From Candidatus Magasanikiibacteriota bacterium (lineage in GTDB: Bacteria > Patescibacteriota > Patescibacteriia > Magasanikbacterales > GWA2-37-8), in assembly GCA_903853785.1 (NCBI GenBank), contig CAINUM010000002.1, forward strand, positions 1 to 13,978: a stretch of DNA of 13,978 nucleotides, in the 5' to 3' direction. The first letter of the stretch is position 1. Each line of letters starts with the position of its first letter. Of this stretch, positions 6,162 through 13,905 are shown piece by piece. The notes below the pieces were generated by a model. It made no database searches, was not told the DNA's origin, and worked only from the letters and a program-made list of their open reading frames with translations. The translations under genes and the position numbers were made by a program.

Positions 6162-7256
6162 TTAATGAATACTGCCGGTAATATTATAAATTGGAGTAAT
6201 GATAGATAGTGCCAAAAATCCAACTACACCACCAATAATCAAAAGTAAAATTGGCTCAATAGCAATAGTGAGCGACTTCGCAGACATATCTACTTCACGT
6301 TCATAATAGTTGGATAAATATAAAAATGTTTCTTCAAGTTTTCCAGACTTTTCACCTACTTGAATCATACGTGTAAGAAGTGGTGGAAATAATTTTGGAT
6401 AGCGAGACAGTGCTTCAGACAGCGCTCCGCCTTTTTCTACTTCTTGGGAAACCTTCCTTAGCGCCTGTTCATAAAAATGATTTCCAATCGCATCAATCGT
6501 AATCACAAAACCTTCTACCAATGGAATTCCAGCTTTCATCAACGTTCCACTGGTCAACGAAAATCTGGCCAACGCTGCGTTGCGCACTAGATTACTAAAA
6601 ACAGGCAGGTGTAATAAAACTGCATGATTAAATGGACGAGTAAATTTTTGACGTAATAATATAGTAAATGAAATAACAAAAATAATAATTCCCACAACCA
6701 AAAGGATTCCGTAATTTTGAATCAAATGAGAAAACCAAAGTAAAACTCTAGTAGTGAAAGGCAATTCCATGTGCATACCTTCAAAAAGTGGAGTAATTTT
6801 TGGTAATACCACAAAAGAAAGCACAAGACCTAAAACAAAAGTTGCCGACACTACGATGGCCGGATACAACATCGCCCCTTTAACTTTCGAACGAATCTCT
6901 TGATCTTTTTCAAGTTGAACAGAGGCATACGCCAAATTACCTTCCAAAGTTCCAGAAGCTTCTCCAGTACGTACAGCGTTGATAAAAAAACCAGAGAATA
7001 CTCGTGGATAACGTGCCATACTTTCGGCCAAACTATTTCCTGCCTGCACGGAATTCGCAATACCTTTTAAAATTTTTTTTAAAGCTGGCCCGCTGGAATC
7101 TTGCGCTGCATCAAGAGCTTCGACAATTGACAACCCACTTCGCAACATTAAAGACATGTTTTTTGCAAACAAAAGTTTTTGTGTAAGTGACACCCGACCA
7201 AAACTTAAATCAATATTTAAAGAGCCCCTTTTTTGTTTGGTCAAAGGATCTGACAT
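6162..7256 (-). CDS. pilC: Type IV pilus platform protein PilC (GspF family)
   Basis: This 364-residue inner-membrane platform protein couples the cytoplasmic ATPase to pilin insertion. It has two T2SSF repeats (about 28-152 and 229-352). Each has the family helix bundle and a GExSG-type motif (GEASG at 98-102, GEKSG at 301-305), and each contains an amphipathic L..G..L.EAL pattern. Three membrane segments are predicted near 131-153, 181-200 and 331-356, as in known PilC/GspF. Its length is slightly below the usual 400 or so because the N-terminal extension is short. It starts one base after the stop of the PilM-like gene and is followed by the minor pilins, a normal pilus-operon setting. The ATG has no Shine-Dalgarno sequence; the upstream bases are A/T only. 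Confidence 0.95.
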   Translation of the reverse strand: MSDPLTKQKRGSLNIDLSFGRVSLTQKLLFAKNMSLMLRSGLSIVEALDAAQDSSGPALKKILKGIANSVQAGNSLAESMARYPRVFSGFFINAVRTGEASGTLEGNLAYASVQLEKDQEIRSKVKGAMLYPAIVVSATFVLGLVLSFVVLPKITPLFEGMHMELPFTTRVLLWFSHLIQNYGILLVVGIIIFVISFTILLRQKFTRPFNHAVLLHLPVFSNLVRNAALARFSLTSGTLMKAGIPLVEGFVITIDAIGNHFYEQALRKVSQEVEKGGALSEALSRYPKLFPPLLTRMIQVGEKSGKLEETFLYLSNYYEREVDMSAKSLTIAIEPILLLIIGGVVGFLALSIITPIYNITGSIH

Positions 7257-7257
7257 A

Positions 7258-7920
7258 TTATTTTAATTTTATTTTAAAATAAAGAATTGCGGCAATTGCA
7301 AGAGTGACTAGCACCAATAACACAAAGGTCCAAAGCAGCCAGCGACGACGAGGAGTGGCCGGCGAAACAGTCACAGGAATATCACTCAAAATATTTATAT
7401 TTTTTAAAAAATTATAATGACTAAATTTTAAAACTTTATTGAATACCTTTAGCCAATTTGCGGCAGTAGGAACCTCTCCGACATCGGAAACTACCAATTC
7501 TATACGCCAACCTTTAGATTCTAAAATATTTTTTATCGACAAAAATAATTGACTATTAGTAGCCATTACCAACGAATTTTTTATACCAGTTTTAACTTGG
7601 TAAACTAGCTCTTTTGAATCAAATGGTACTTCATCCAAAAATTCTCTAACTTCAATATTCTGTTTTTTTATATCAAGAGATATATTTTTTGAGAAAATTA
7701 TTTCTTCAGATAGCAGTATCGCTGCAGATGATGGAGTGAGTTTGTTTTCTAAAACATAAGCTTCAATTTGCTCACGCAATTTATCCTGATCAACTATCTC
7801 CAAATCGTTAATAACATTGTGAGGTATAGACAAAGTGATACCTTTAGGAAAATTTTTAGAAAAAAATTTAAACCCAGAACGAGTTAAATATAATAATGAA
7901 TCCGGTCTCCCTAATAACAT
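7258..7920 (-). CDS. Truncated PilM/GspL-like single-helix pilus protein
   Basis: This 220-residue protein has a cytoplasmic-looking body of about 190 residues, then one membrane helix (194-215) bounded by RRR (191-193) and a KIKLK tail. Residues 25-80 (a hydrophobic strand, an EIVDQDKLREQIEAYVLENK helix, then SSAAILLSEEIIFSKNI) resemble the N-terminal subdomain of PilM/GspL actin-like proteins. Residues 98-150 look like another alpha/beta piece with GWRIELVVSDVGEV. The ATP-binding half of PilM is missing, and PilM normally has no helix while GspL does. The gene lies between pilB (9-base gap) and pilC (1-base gap), so it probably links motor and platform (inference). No PilN or PilO follows. 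The homology call is tentative. Confidence 0.6.
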   Translation of the reverse strand: MLLGRPDSLLYLTRSGFKFFSKNFPKGITLSIPHNVINDLEIVDQDKLREQIEAYVLENKLTPSSAAILLSEEIIFSKNISLDIKKQNIEVREFLDEVPFDSKELVYQVKTGIKNSLVMATNSQLFLSIKNILESKGWRIELVVSDVGEVPTAANWLKVFNKVLKFSHYNFLKNINILSDIPVTVSPATPRRRWLLWTFVLLVLVTLAIAAILYFKIKLK

Positions 7921-7929
7921 AGCTAGTGA

Positions 7930-9600
7930 TTATTTTGTAGCACGTAAAATTTCTTCAAGCGTTGTAATACCAACGGCCACTTTTTCAAGACCAGATTCGA
8001 GCATGGTAGTCATACCTTCTTTCACTGCCTGATCTTTGATAATATCTGAATCCGCTTTACTAACAATTAATTCGCGGATTTTAGGCGTAACCTCAAGTAC
8101 TTCAAAAATACCAATACGGCCAACGTATCCTGTATTGTGACAAACTTTACAACCTTTGCCTTGATATAATCGATATGTTTTTTTATCTCCAAAAAACTTT
8201 TCGACATTATCGGATGACAAGATTTTTAATAATTCAGCTTGAGTAATATTTTCCGATGTCCGACATTGTTCGCAGATTTTACGAACCAAACGCTGGGCAA
8301 TAATCGTATTTACGGTCGATGCGATCAAAAAAGGTTCAACATCCATATCTATCAAACGTGGTAAAGTCGTTGCCGCATCATTGGTGTGCAATGTAGACAA
8401 AACCAAATGACCGGTAGTAGCTGAATTTACTGCGATGCCAGCCGTTTCCTTATCACGAATTTCTCCCACAAAAATAATATCAGGATCCTGACGTAATATA
8501 GACCTCAACCCATCAGCAAATGTAAGGTTTGTTTTTTCGTTCACTTGAATTTGATTGATACCTTCCATATCATATTCAACCGGATCCTCGATGGAAGCAA
8601 TATTTTTTTCACGAGTATTTAAAATTGTTAAAATAGCATAAATTGTGGAAGTTTTACCACTACCTGTAGGCCCAGTAGATAAAACCATGCCATACGGCTT
8701 CTTAAAACCTTCTTTTACTTTAGCGGTATCCGCTTCGTTCATACCTAAATCAGACAAAAATAATTGTCTTGAATGAGACGACAACAAACGCATAACTATT
8801 TTCTCTCCCGCTACTATCGGTACCACCGAAACACGCACATCTATTTCTTCGTTTTCAATTGTAATTCTTAGTTTACCATCTTGTGCACTTAAATGTTCGT
8901 CAGTCCTCAACTTAGACATGACCTTTATTCGTGACAAAACTTGATCAAATAAATTTTTTGGTAAATCCAAAATATCATGCAAAACACCATCAATTCTAAA
9001 ACGAACTATAAATAATTTGTCACGTGGCTCAATGTGAATATCAGAAGCTTTGCTAGTATAAGCATATTCAAAAAATAGTCCAACCATTTTTACCAACGGA
9101 CCTTCACTGCCGATTTCTTTACCAGCCACCGCAACTTGTTCAGTCAATAATTCGTCAAAAGTTTTTTGAATATCCTTGGCATAAAATCGTAATGTTTGAG
9201 CTATATCGCGTGCAGTAGCGTAATACACCAAAACATTATCGCCACTTTTTTTCTCAATGAATTTTATTTCCTCTGTATTCGCTGGATTTGATGTTGCAAC
9301 TTTTAAACCATCTTTATCTTTGGAAAATGAGATAATCTGCTGTTTCTTGGCTACAACTTCAGGAATTATACGTAATATTTCTGGTAATATTGCCGTTTGA
9401 GATAGATTCACATAAGGTATACCGATGAATTCAGCAATAATTTGCCCTAGCTGGCTATCGGCTATCAACCCCTTATCTAGCAATACATTCGATACGGTCC
9501 TAGTAGCAGATGATTCGAGTTCGGCGGACTTAAAATCAGCCTCGGAAATATGACCAGGACCAACCAGCAACTCCTTTAACTTATCATTAGAAATATCCAT
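7930..9600 (-). CDS. pilB: Type IV pilus assembly ATPase PilB (GspE family)
   Basis: This 556-residue extension motor drives pilin polymerisation from the cytoplasm. It has an N-terminal MshEN/GspE-N domain (about 1-140), a second N-domain with the SDIHIEP motif (186-192), Walker A GPTGSGKT at 310-317, the Asp box around SIEDPVEY (336-343), Walker B DIIFVGE at 374-380 and the His box TGHLVLSTLHTN at 396-407. A zinc knuckle of two CxxC pairs (C443/C446 and C484/C487) is typical of PilB/GspE and absent from PilT. Length and motif order are those of a complete enzyme. It follows the two response regulators by 17 bases and precedes the PilM-like and PilC genes. No PilT retraction ATPase is visible in this window. 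Confidence 0.96.
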   Translation of the reverse strand: MDISNDKLKELLVGPGHISEADFKSAELESSATRTVSNVLLDKGLIADSQLGQIIAEFIGIPYVNLSQTAILPEILRIIPEVVAKKQQIISFSKDKDGLKVATSNPANTEEIKFIEKKSGDNVLVYYATARDIAQTLRFYAKDIQKTFDELLTEQVAVAGKEIGSEGPLVKMVGLFFEYAYTSKASDIHIEPRDKLFIVRFRIDGVLHDILDLPKNLFDQVLSRIKVMSKLRTDEHLSAQDGKLRITIENEEIDVRVSVVPIVAGEKIVMRLLSSHSRQLFLSDLGMNEADTAKVKEGFKKPYGMVLSTGPTGSGKTSTIYAILTILNTREKNIASIEDPVEYDMEGINQIQVNEKTNLTFADGLRSILRQDPDIIFVGEIRDKETAGIAVNSATTGHLVLSTLHTNDAATTLPRLIDMDVEPFLIASTVNTIIAQRLVRKICEQCRTSENITQAELLKILSSDNVEKFFGDKKTYRLYQGKGCKVCHNTGYVGRIGIFEVLEVTPKIRELIVSKADSDIIKDQAVKEGMTTMLESGLEKVAVGITTLEEILRATK

Positions 9601-9617
9601 AGAAATAATGCGGAAAA

Positions 9618-10007
9618 TTATTTATTTTTTTCTCCCAGATATAAACGTACTTTTTCAACCACTTCCTTCATCGAAGTGTTCGATTTGATCAAATAATCCA
9701 CCGCTCCTAGTTTCTTGCCCTGTTCAATGTCGGATTCCTGCCCTAAATTTGATAAAACAATAACTGGGATCTTGTCAAAACCTTTGTCCTTTTTAATTTC
9801 CTCCAATACTTCAAAACCATTCTTCTCTGGCATAATAATATCAAGCAAAATGATATCAGGTTTTTCAGAACGAATTTTTGATACTGCTTCTACACCATCG
9901 TGTGCTAACACAACTTCAAAGCCAGCCCTAACAAAACCATCACCATAGGCGCGAGAAATAAAAACATCATCTTCAGCTAAAAGTATTTTTTTAAGTTCTT
10001 TTCCCAT
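9618..10007 (-). CDS. Single-domain response regulator (CheY-like), next to pilB
   Basis: This 129-residue receiver domain has no output domain. The acidic pocket is E12/D13/D14, the phosphoacceptor is D56 in IILLDIIMP, the switch residue is S86 in VIVLSN and the conserved lysine is K108. Pro usually follows that lysine (K-P) but here it is Ser (IKSN), as in the neighbouring receiver. It is clearly paralogous to the protein at 10017-10391, with the shared phrases AHDG, LLDIIMP and LSNL. The gene begins 9 bases after its paralog and ends 17 bases before pilB. Such proteins act by binding a partner; the kinase upstream is the natural phosphodonor and PilB, or a complex containing it, a natural target (inference from neighbours). 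Confidence 0.92.
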   Translation of the reverse strand: MGKELKKILLAEDDVFISRAYGDGFVRAGFEVVLAHDGVEAVSKIRSEKPDIILLDIIMPEKNGFEVLEEIKKDKGFDKIPVIVLSNLGQESDIEQGKKLGAVDYLIKSNTSMKEVVEKVRLYLGEKNK

Positions 10008-10016
10008 ATATTTATG

Positions 10017-10391
10017 TTATTTTAACATAGAAAGCACCTTGGCGTCTAGTTGTTCAAGGCTATAATTTGATTTAACTAAAAAATTTGTACTACCGGATGC
10101 TACTGCCTCTGCCACACTATCAGCAGTATCCAAATTTGACAAAATTATTACTGGAATATTAGCAATATTTTTATCTTTATCCGCCTTTAATAATTTTAAC
10201 ATGGTCAAACCATCCATTACCGGCATTATAATGTCTAAAAGGATTAAATCTGGTTTATTGTTTTTAATCATTCGTAATCCTTCTTCACCATCATGAGCAA
10301 GAGAAACATTGTAACCAACTCTACCCAAATGGTCACTATATGCTTTGCTGACTTTTGGTTCATCTTCAATAATTAATATTTTTTTATTCAT
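10017..10391 (-). CDS. Single-domain response regulator (CheY-like), next to the kinase
   Basis: This 124-residue receiver domain has no output module. Key residues are the D10/E11 acidic pocket, phosphoacceptor D53 in LILLDIIMP, switch residue S85 in VIILSN and K107 (VKSN, again Ser instead of the usual Pro). It starts 22 bases after the histidine kinase stop, so the two are probably co-expressed partners. Having two receivers after one kinase recalls PilG/PilH of the Pseudomonas twitching system, where one regulator acts on pilus extension and the other modulates it. That comparison is functional analogy only; the kinase here is not CheA-like. Confidence 0.92.
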   Translation of the reverse strand: MNKKILIIEDEPKVSKAYSDHLGRVGYNVSLAHDGEEGLRMIKNNKPDLILLDIIMPVMDGLTMLKLLKADKDKNIANIPVIILSNLDTADSVAEAVASGSTNFLVKSNYSLEQLDAKVLSMLK

Positions 10392-10413
10392 ACAAATAAT
10401 TTATTTTTAAATC

Positions 10414-12807
10414 TTAGGATAAACTTTTTTCACCTTTACGTGCCACCATGCCTTTTAGCGGAAGTGTAATATAAAAAGTAGTTCCTTTTCCCACGACAGA
10501 CTCAAACCATACATGTCCTTTAGAAGCGTCCACCACCATTTTACATATATATAGTCCCAAACCAGTACCTTCAGCTGCTGATTTTACTGCGTTGTCTGCT
10601 CTAAAGAATTTTTCAAATATTCTTTTTTGCACCGCCTCAGGAATACCAATACCATTGTCTGAAACCGTTATAAAGACTGAGGGTTCGATTTCACTTCCAA
10701 CATGCTTGGATATCAAAGCCTTGGCAATTGGTGATAATTCGGTCGTAGTCAACTTAACTTCCACCAAAACTCCTCCGTCTTTCGCATATTTAAGACTATT
10801 TCCAACAAGATTGTGAAACACTTGTCTTATTAAAGTATCATCTAACTGAATTAAAGGCAAAAGTACACTTGGTTTTTCGAAGGTAATTTTACTGTTTTTA
10901 GCTTTGGATACCAGTTCAAACTCAGAGATACAATCGGCTAAAATTTTCTCAATCTGCAAAGGTTTTGGTTCAATTTTTAATCTTCCAGATTCTAATCGTG
11001 CGACGTTTAACAAATCATTGACCAATTTTACCATACGATCTGTTGATTCGTGAATATCACGAACATACTCCGCTTGTTTTGGTTCTAATTTTCCTACTTC
11101 TTCTTCACCAAGCATCTCGGTAAAAAGCTTGATTGCGGTAAGAGGTGTTCTTAACTGGTGCGAAGCCACAGATATAAATTCTGTTTTCATGCGATCCACT
11201 TCTCTTTCGATAGTTACATCTCGTTCGACAGCAACAAAAAATTCTACTTCACCTGCACTGTCAAGAACTGGACTAATATTTACTGCCGCCGTATACACTT
11301 CACCATTTTTTCTTTTATTCGTTAATTCTCCGATAAATACCTTTTTTTCAAACAATATTATCCCCCACATTTTTTTGTAAAATTCTTTATCCATCATCCC
11401 TCCCCACAACTTCCCTGCTTTTGCACCAACAGCTTCTTCTAAAGAATACCCCGTAAGTTTCTCCGTAGCCGGGTTACAATAAAGAACAATGCCATCACGG
11501 TTTGCAATCACAATCTGCTCAGAAGTACTCTCAAATGCGAGCTTATATTTTGCCAAATCTTTAGCTAAATTACTTGCTTTCGTCTGTTCATTCTCAGCAT
11601 CTTGTGCGACGTTTAAAACAGCCAATCTAGTTTCATTGAGTGAATCTATTTTTTCTTTTAAATCATTAGTTTTTTGTTTTACAATAATCTCCAAATTTTT
11701 TGTATTATTTTCTATTTCAGACTGATCTTTTTTTAAATTAACACTCATTTCACTAAAAGCATTCTCTAGCAAACCTATTTCATCATCACCCGAAATCTTA
11801 ACATCAAAATCAAAATCATTTTCTTTTATTTTTTTTAAATAACCAGATAATATTACGAGCGGTCGTGAGAAATCATCCGCCAAAAACCACGCCACAAAAC
11901 CCGATATAAAAATAGCAAACAAAAAAGTGATCAGCGCGGCTTTTGAAGTATTAGTCACTGGTGAGTTTATTTCGGATAGATCTACTTTTGCTACAATCGC
12001 AATTTTTTTACTGTCCAAATATTTACTTACTGAAAAAACATGCACCCCTCTATAATCCAATGAATCCGGCAAAACAGATTCACCCCCAGACAGTGCAGTT
12101 CTTAGTGGAATACCTAATTTTTTATTATCTACCGTTACAAATGAAAAATTTGAACCATTTGGCCTACCAATAAGATATCTAGGGTTTCCATCAGCACCAA
12201 GAACACCCATCACAATCTGAGTTGAAGAGGAGATTTCAGTCGCTACGTTGGCAATTTTTTCAAGACCATTATTTTTAAGCTCAACAACCACCATACCAAC
12301 CATTTGACCGTTGAAATAAACTGGCGCCGAAGTATATATTGTAGTAATTTTATTTTTATCTATAAAAAATATTCCAGCCGCCGTTTTTCCTTCAACAAAT
12401 ATATTTAGCTTACTATAATCCTGACCCAATTCAGTATCAATCGCTGAAGCTACAACTTTTCCGTTTCGATCAATTACCAAAATATTATTAAAATCTTCTG
12501 TAATGCTAAGAGATTTTTTTAGTATATCGTTTATAACCACATTAGGACTACTAGTCGAAAGCTCGTTTATTTTACTTAGATTTTCAGCCAACAAAGTGGT
12601 ACTGGCTACAATTTTTGTAAAATTAATTTTTTCATTTAAATAATAATCTACGTGTGCCTCTTGATTATTAACCAAATCTACCAAAAGATCGGTGGTTGCA
12701 TGTTTTATATTAACTTTACTATTGCTAACAATAATAATAACAAGGACCAAGGTACTCATGGTTGTTAACGATACTATATATCCGATTAATCTATTCCTAA
12801 TTTTCAT
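10414..12807 (-). CDS. Cache-like/HAMP/PAS sensor histidine kinase
   Basis: This 797-residue membrane kinase has a first membrane helix at about 8-28, an extracytoplasmic domain at about 30-287 that looks like a double Cache sensor (ILVIDRNGKVVAS near 109-121, then APVYFNGQMVGMVVVEL at 161-177), and a second helix at about 289-310. HAMP spans 311-360 with a coiled coil to about 420. A PAS domain spans 422-533 (FESTSEQIVIANRDG, NPATEKLTGYSLEEAVG). HisKA has H550 in SVASHQLRTPL. The HATPase domain has an N box ending at N670, G1 DNGIG at 717-721 and G2 GTGLGL at 747-752. The residue after the phospho-His is Gln instead of the common Glu, a known variant. There is no fused receiver; the two downstream receivers likely serve it. 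It lies 9 bases after the six-helix protein gene. The ligand is unknown. Confidence 0.94.
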   Translation of the reverse strand: MKIRNRLIGYIVSLTTMSTLVLVIIIVSNSKVNIKHATTDLLVDLVNNQEAHVDYYLNEKINFTKIVASTTLLAENLSKINELSTSSPNVVINDILKKSLSITEDFNNILVIDRNGKVVASAIDTELGQDYSKLNIFVEGKTAAGIFFIDKNKITTIYTSAPVYFNGQMVGMVVVELKNNGLEKIANVATEISSSTQIVMGVLGADGNPRYLIGRPNGSNFSFVTVDNKKLGIPLRTALSGGESVLPDSLDYRGVHVFSVSKYLDSKKIAIVAKVDLSEINSPVTNTSKAALITFLFAIFISGFVAWFLADDFSRPLVILSGYLKKIKENDFDFDVKISGDDEIGLLENAFSEMSVNLKKDQSEIENNTKNLEIIVKQKTNDLKEKIDSLNETRLAVLNVAQDAENEQTKASNLAKDLAKYKLAFESTSEQIVIANRDGIVLYCNPATEKLTGYSLEEAVGAKAGKLWGGMMDKEFYKKMWGIILFEKKVFIGELTNKRKNGEVYTAAVNISPVLDSAGEVEFFVAVERDVTIEREVDRMKTEFISVASHQLRTPLTAIKLFTEMLGEEEVGKLEPKQAEYVRDIHESTDRMVKLVNDLLNVARLESGRLKIEPKPLQIEKILADCISEFELVSKAKNSKITFEKPSVLLPLIQLDDTLIRQVFHNLVGNSLKYAKDGGVLVEVKLTTTELSPIAKALISKHVGSEIEPSVFITVSDNGIGIPEAVQKRIFEKFFRADNAVKSAAEGTGLGLYICKMVVDASKGHVWFESVVGKGTTFYITLPLKGMVARKGEKSLS

Positions 12808-12816
12808 ACTAGGATA

Positions 12817-13440
12817 TTATGATTCCTTTCCCAATAAAATTAATGCTGTGCCGATTAAAACAAACAAAATTGTAGTGTGAACCGCTATTGCATTGCTAAT
12901 ACCAGGTATTTCATATGTTAGATAACTGTTATTAAAAACATATCCAATCACAGCAACAGTACCGATAGACGCAATTATTGCACCAATGGAATAATAAGTT
13001 TTTTTTGTACATCTATTTAAATTACAGAGAAAACCGATTGTGGCAATTAAAATAAAGTTAATCATGGTAGCTACCGATGGTCTACCTGCAAAAATAGGAG
13101 TAGATATCTCGTGCACGTCAGTAAAAGCAATATTCTCCATACCTGTTTGAAAACCAAAAACAGAACTTAAAAATAATGTTCCCATAATCATAATTACCGC
13201 TAATGGTAATATTACCATTAGAATAGATCTGCGCTCATTTTTAGTATCAGATCTCTGAACTATAATAAACAAAATAACCGAAGTTAAAACAAAACAAACC
13301 GCCGTCGCCATTTTCATTCGTATCCAATGTGGTAAGATGCTAGTCAAAACTGTAATATTCAAAAACCACCCAACCATTACCATCACTCCGACTAAAAAAG
13401 TGAATACTGATACAGCTTGCGCTATTTTTTTATAATTCAT
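12817..13440 (-). CDS. Six-helix membrane protein resembling a sensor-kinase input domain
   Basis: This 207-residue integral membrane protein has six predicted helices (about 9-29, 44-62, 73-95, 123-140, 150-169, 184-203) and no soluble domain. Its pattern resembles the MASE-like N-terminal membrane module often fused to PAS/GAF histidine kinases. In that module, MKxxTAxCFxL helix starts (here MKMATAVCFVLTSVILF at 42-58 and RPSVATMINFILIATIGFL at 120-138) alternate with helices leading into FG...G.EN (95-103). Here the module is free-standing and sits 9 bases before a complete kinase gene, suggesting a separate sensing or partner subunit (inference). I cannot name a specific family. It contains C49, C139 and C144; there is no visible metal or haem motif. 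The gap to the hemerythrin-like gene upstream is 18 bases. Confidence 0.65.
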   Translation of the reverse strand: MNYKKIAQAVSVFTFLVGVMVMVGWFLNITVLTSILPHWIRMKMATAVCFVLTSVILFIIVQRSDTKNERRSILMVILPLAVIMIMGTLFLSSVFGFQTGMENIAFTDVHEISTPIFAGRPSVATMINFILIATIGFLCNLNRCTKKTYYSIGAIIASIGTVAVIGYVFNNSYLTYEIPGISNAIAVHTTILFVLIGTALILLGKES

Positions 13441-13458
13441 ATTGTCTTGAACTTGATT

Positions 13459-13887
13459 TTAAAACAAACCCCAATATGCATAAACACCGGCTTCTTCTGA
13501 CTCAATGCGTAAATTCAACACACTAATAATCTCTGTAAGTTCTGGTTTAAAAACACTTATATTTTCTTTAATATTTTGACAACCGCTATATTTTTGTAAA
13601 AATTCAGCCACTGCTTTTGCTATTAAATTCATTTCTAATATAAACATTTCGGTTTTTGTAGTGTCTTGATTTTTGGCTTTCATTTTTTGCAACAGCTCCT
13701 TGTAGAAAGTATTATTTTCTAGCGCTAAATGAACAGCCAAGTCATTATTGAACTGATTTAAAAGATTATCTATAACATCACATTTTTCTACACCCTCATC
13801 CGCTAAGACCAACACAGCGCCGAGATCTTTTTGCAAACCACGGTGTTGAGCGATCATAATCGAAACTAAATTTTGACTTTCTACCAT
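13459..13887 (-). CDS. Degenerate hemerythrin-like (HHE) domain protein
   Basis: This 142-residue, all-helical cytoplasmic protein has the layout of an HHE four-helix bundle. Helix 1 has H15 in MIAQHRGL. Helix 2 has H53-x3-E57 in AVHLALENNTFY, the classic HxxxE-type motif. The second half has RIESEEAGVYAYW, where R127 takes the place of the expected His and E131 remains. The usual His in helix 3 is also missing (LEMNLIAKAV). Only H15, H53, E57 and E131 of the normal diiron ligand set are evident. It may bind one metal, bind nothing, or serve as a scaffold or redox/NO/oxygen sensor remnant (inference). It lies 18 bases from the partial upstream gene and 18 bases before the six-helix protein, inside the sensory gene run. 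The ATG has no Shine-Dalgarno sequence. Confidence 0.7.
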   Translation of the reverse strand: MVESQNLVSIMIAQHRGLQKDLGAVLVLADEGVEKCDVIDNLLNQFNNDLAVHLALENNTFYKELLQKMKAKNQDTTKTEMFILEMNLIAKAVAEFLQKYSGCQNIKENISVFKPELTEIISVLNLRIESEEAGVYAYWGLF

Positions 13888-13905
13888 ATTAAAAAATATT
13901 ATAAA

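Noticed and set aside
13873..13903. TATAAT on the - strand (13898-13903), 10 bases before the hemerythrin-like start, with a weak -35-like CTGAGA 17 bases further upstream.
   Set aside because: The region is nearly all A/T, such matches arise by chance, and the box would lie at the end of an upstream coding region with an almost leaderless transcript. Not strong enough to call a promoter.
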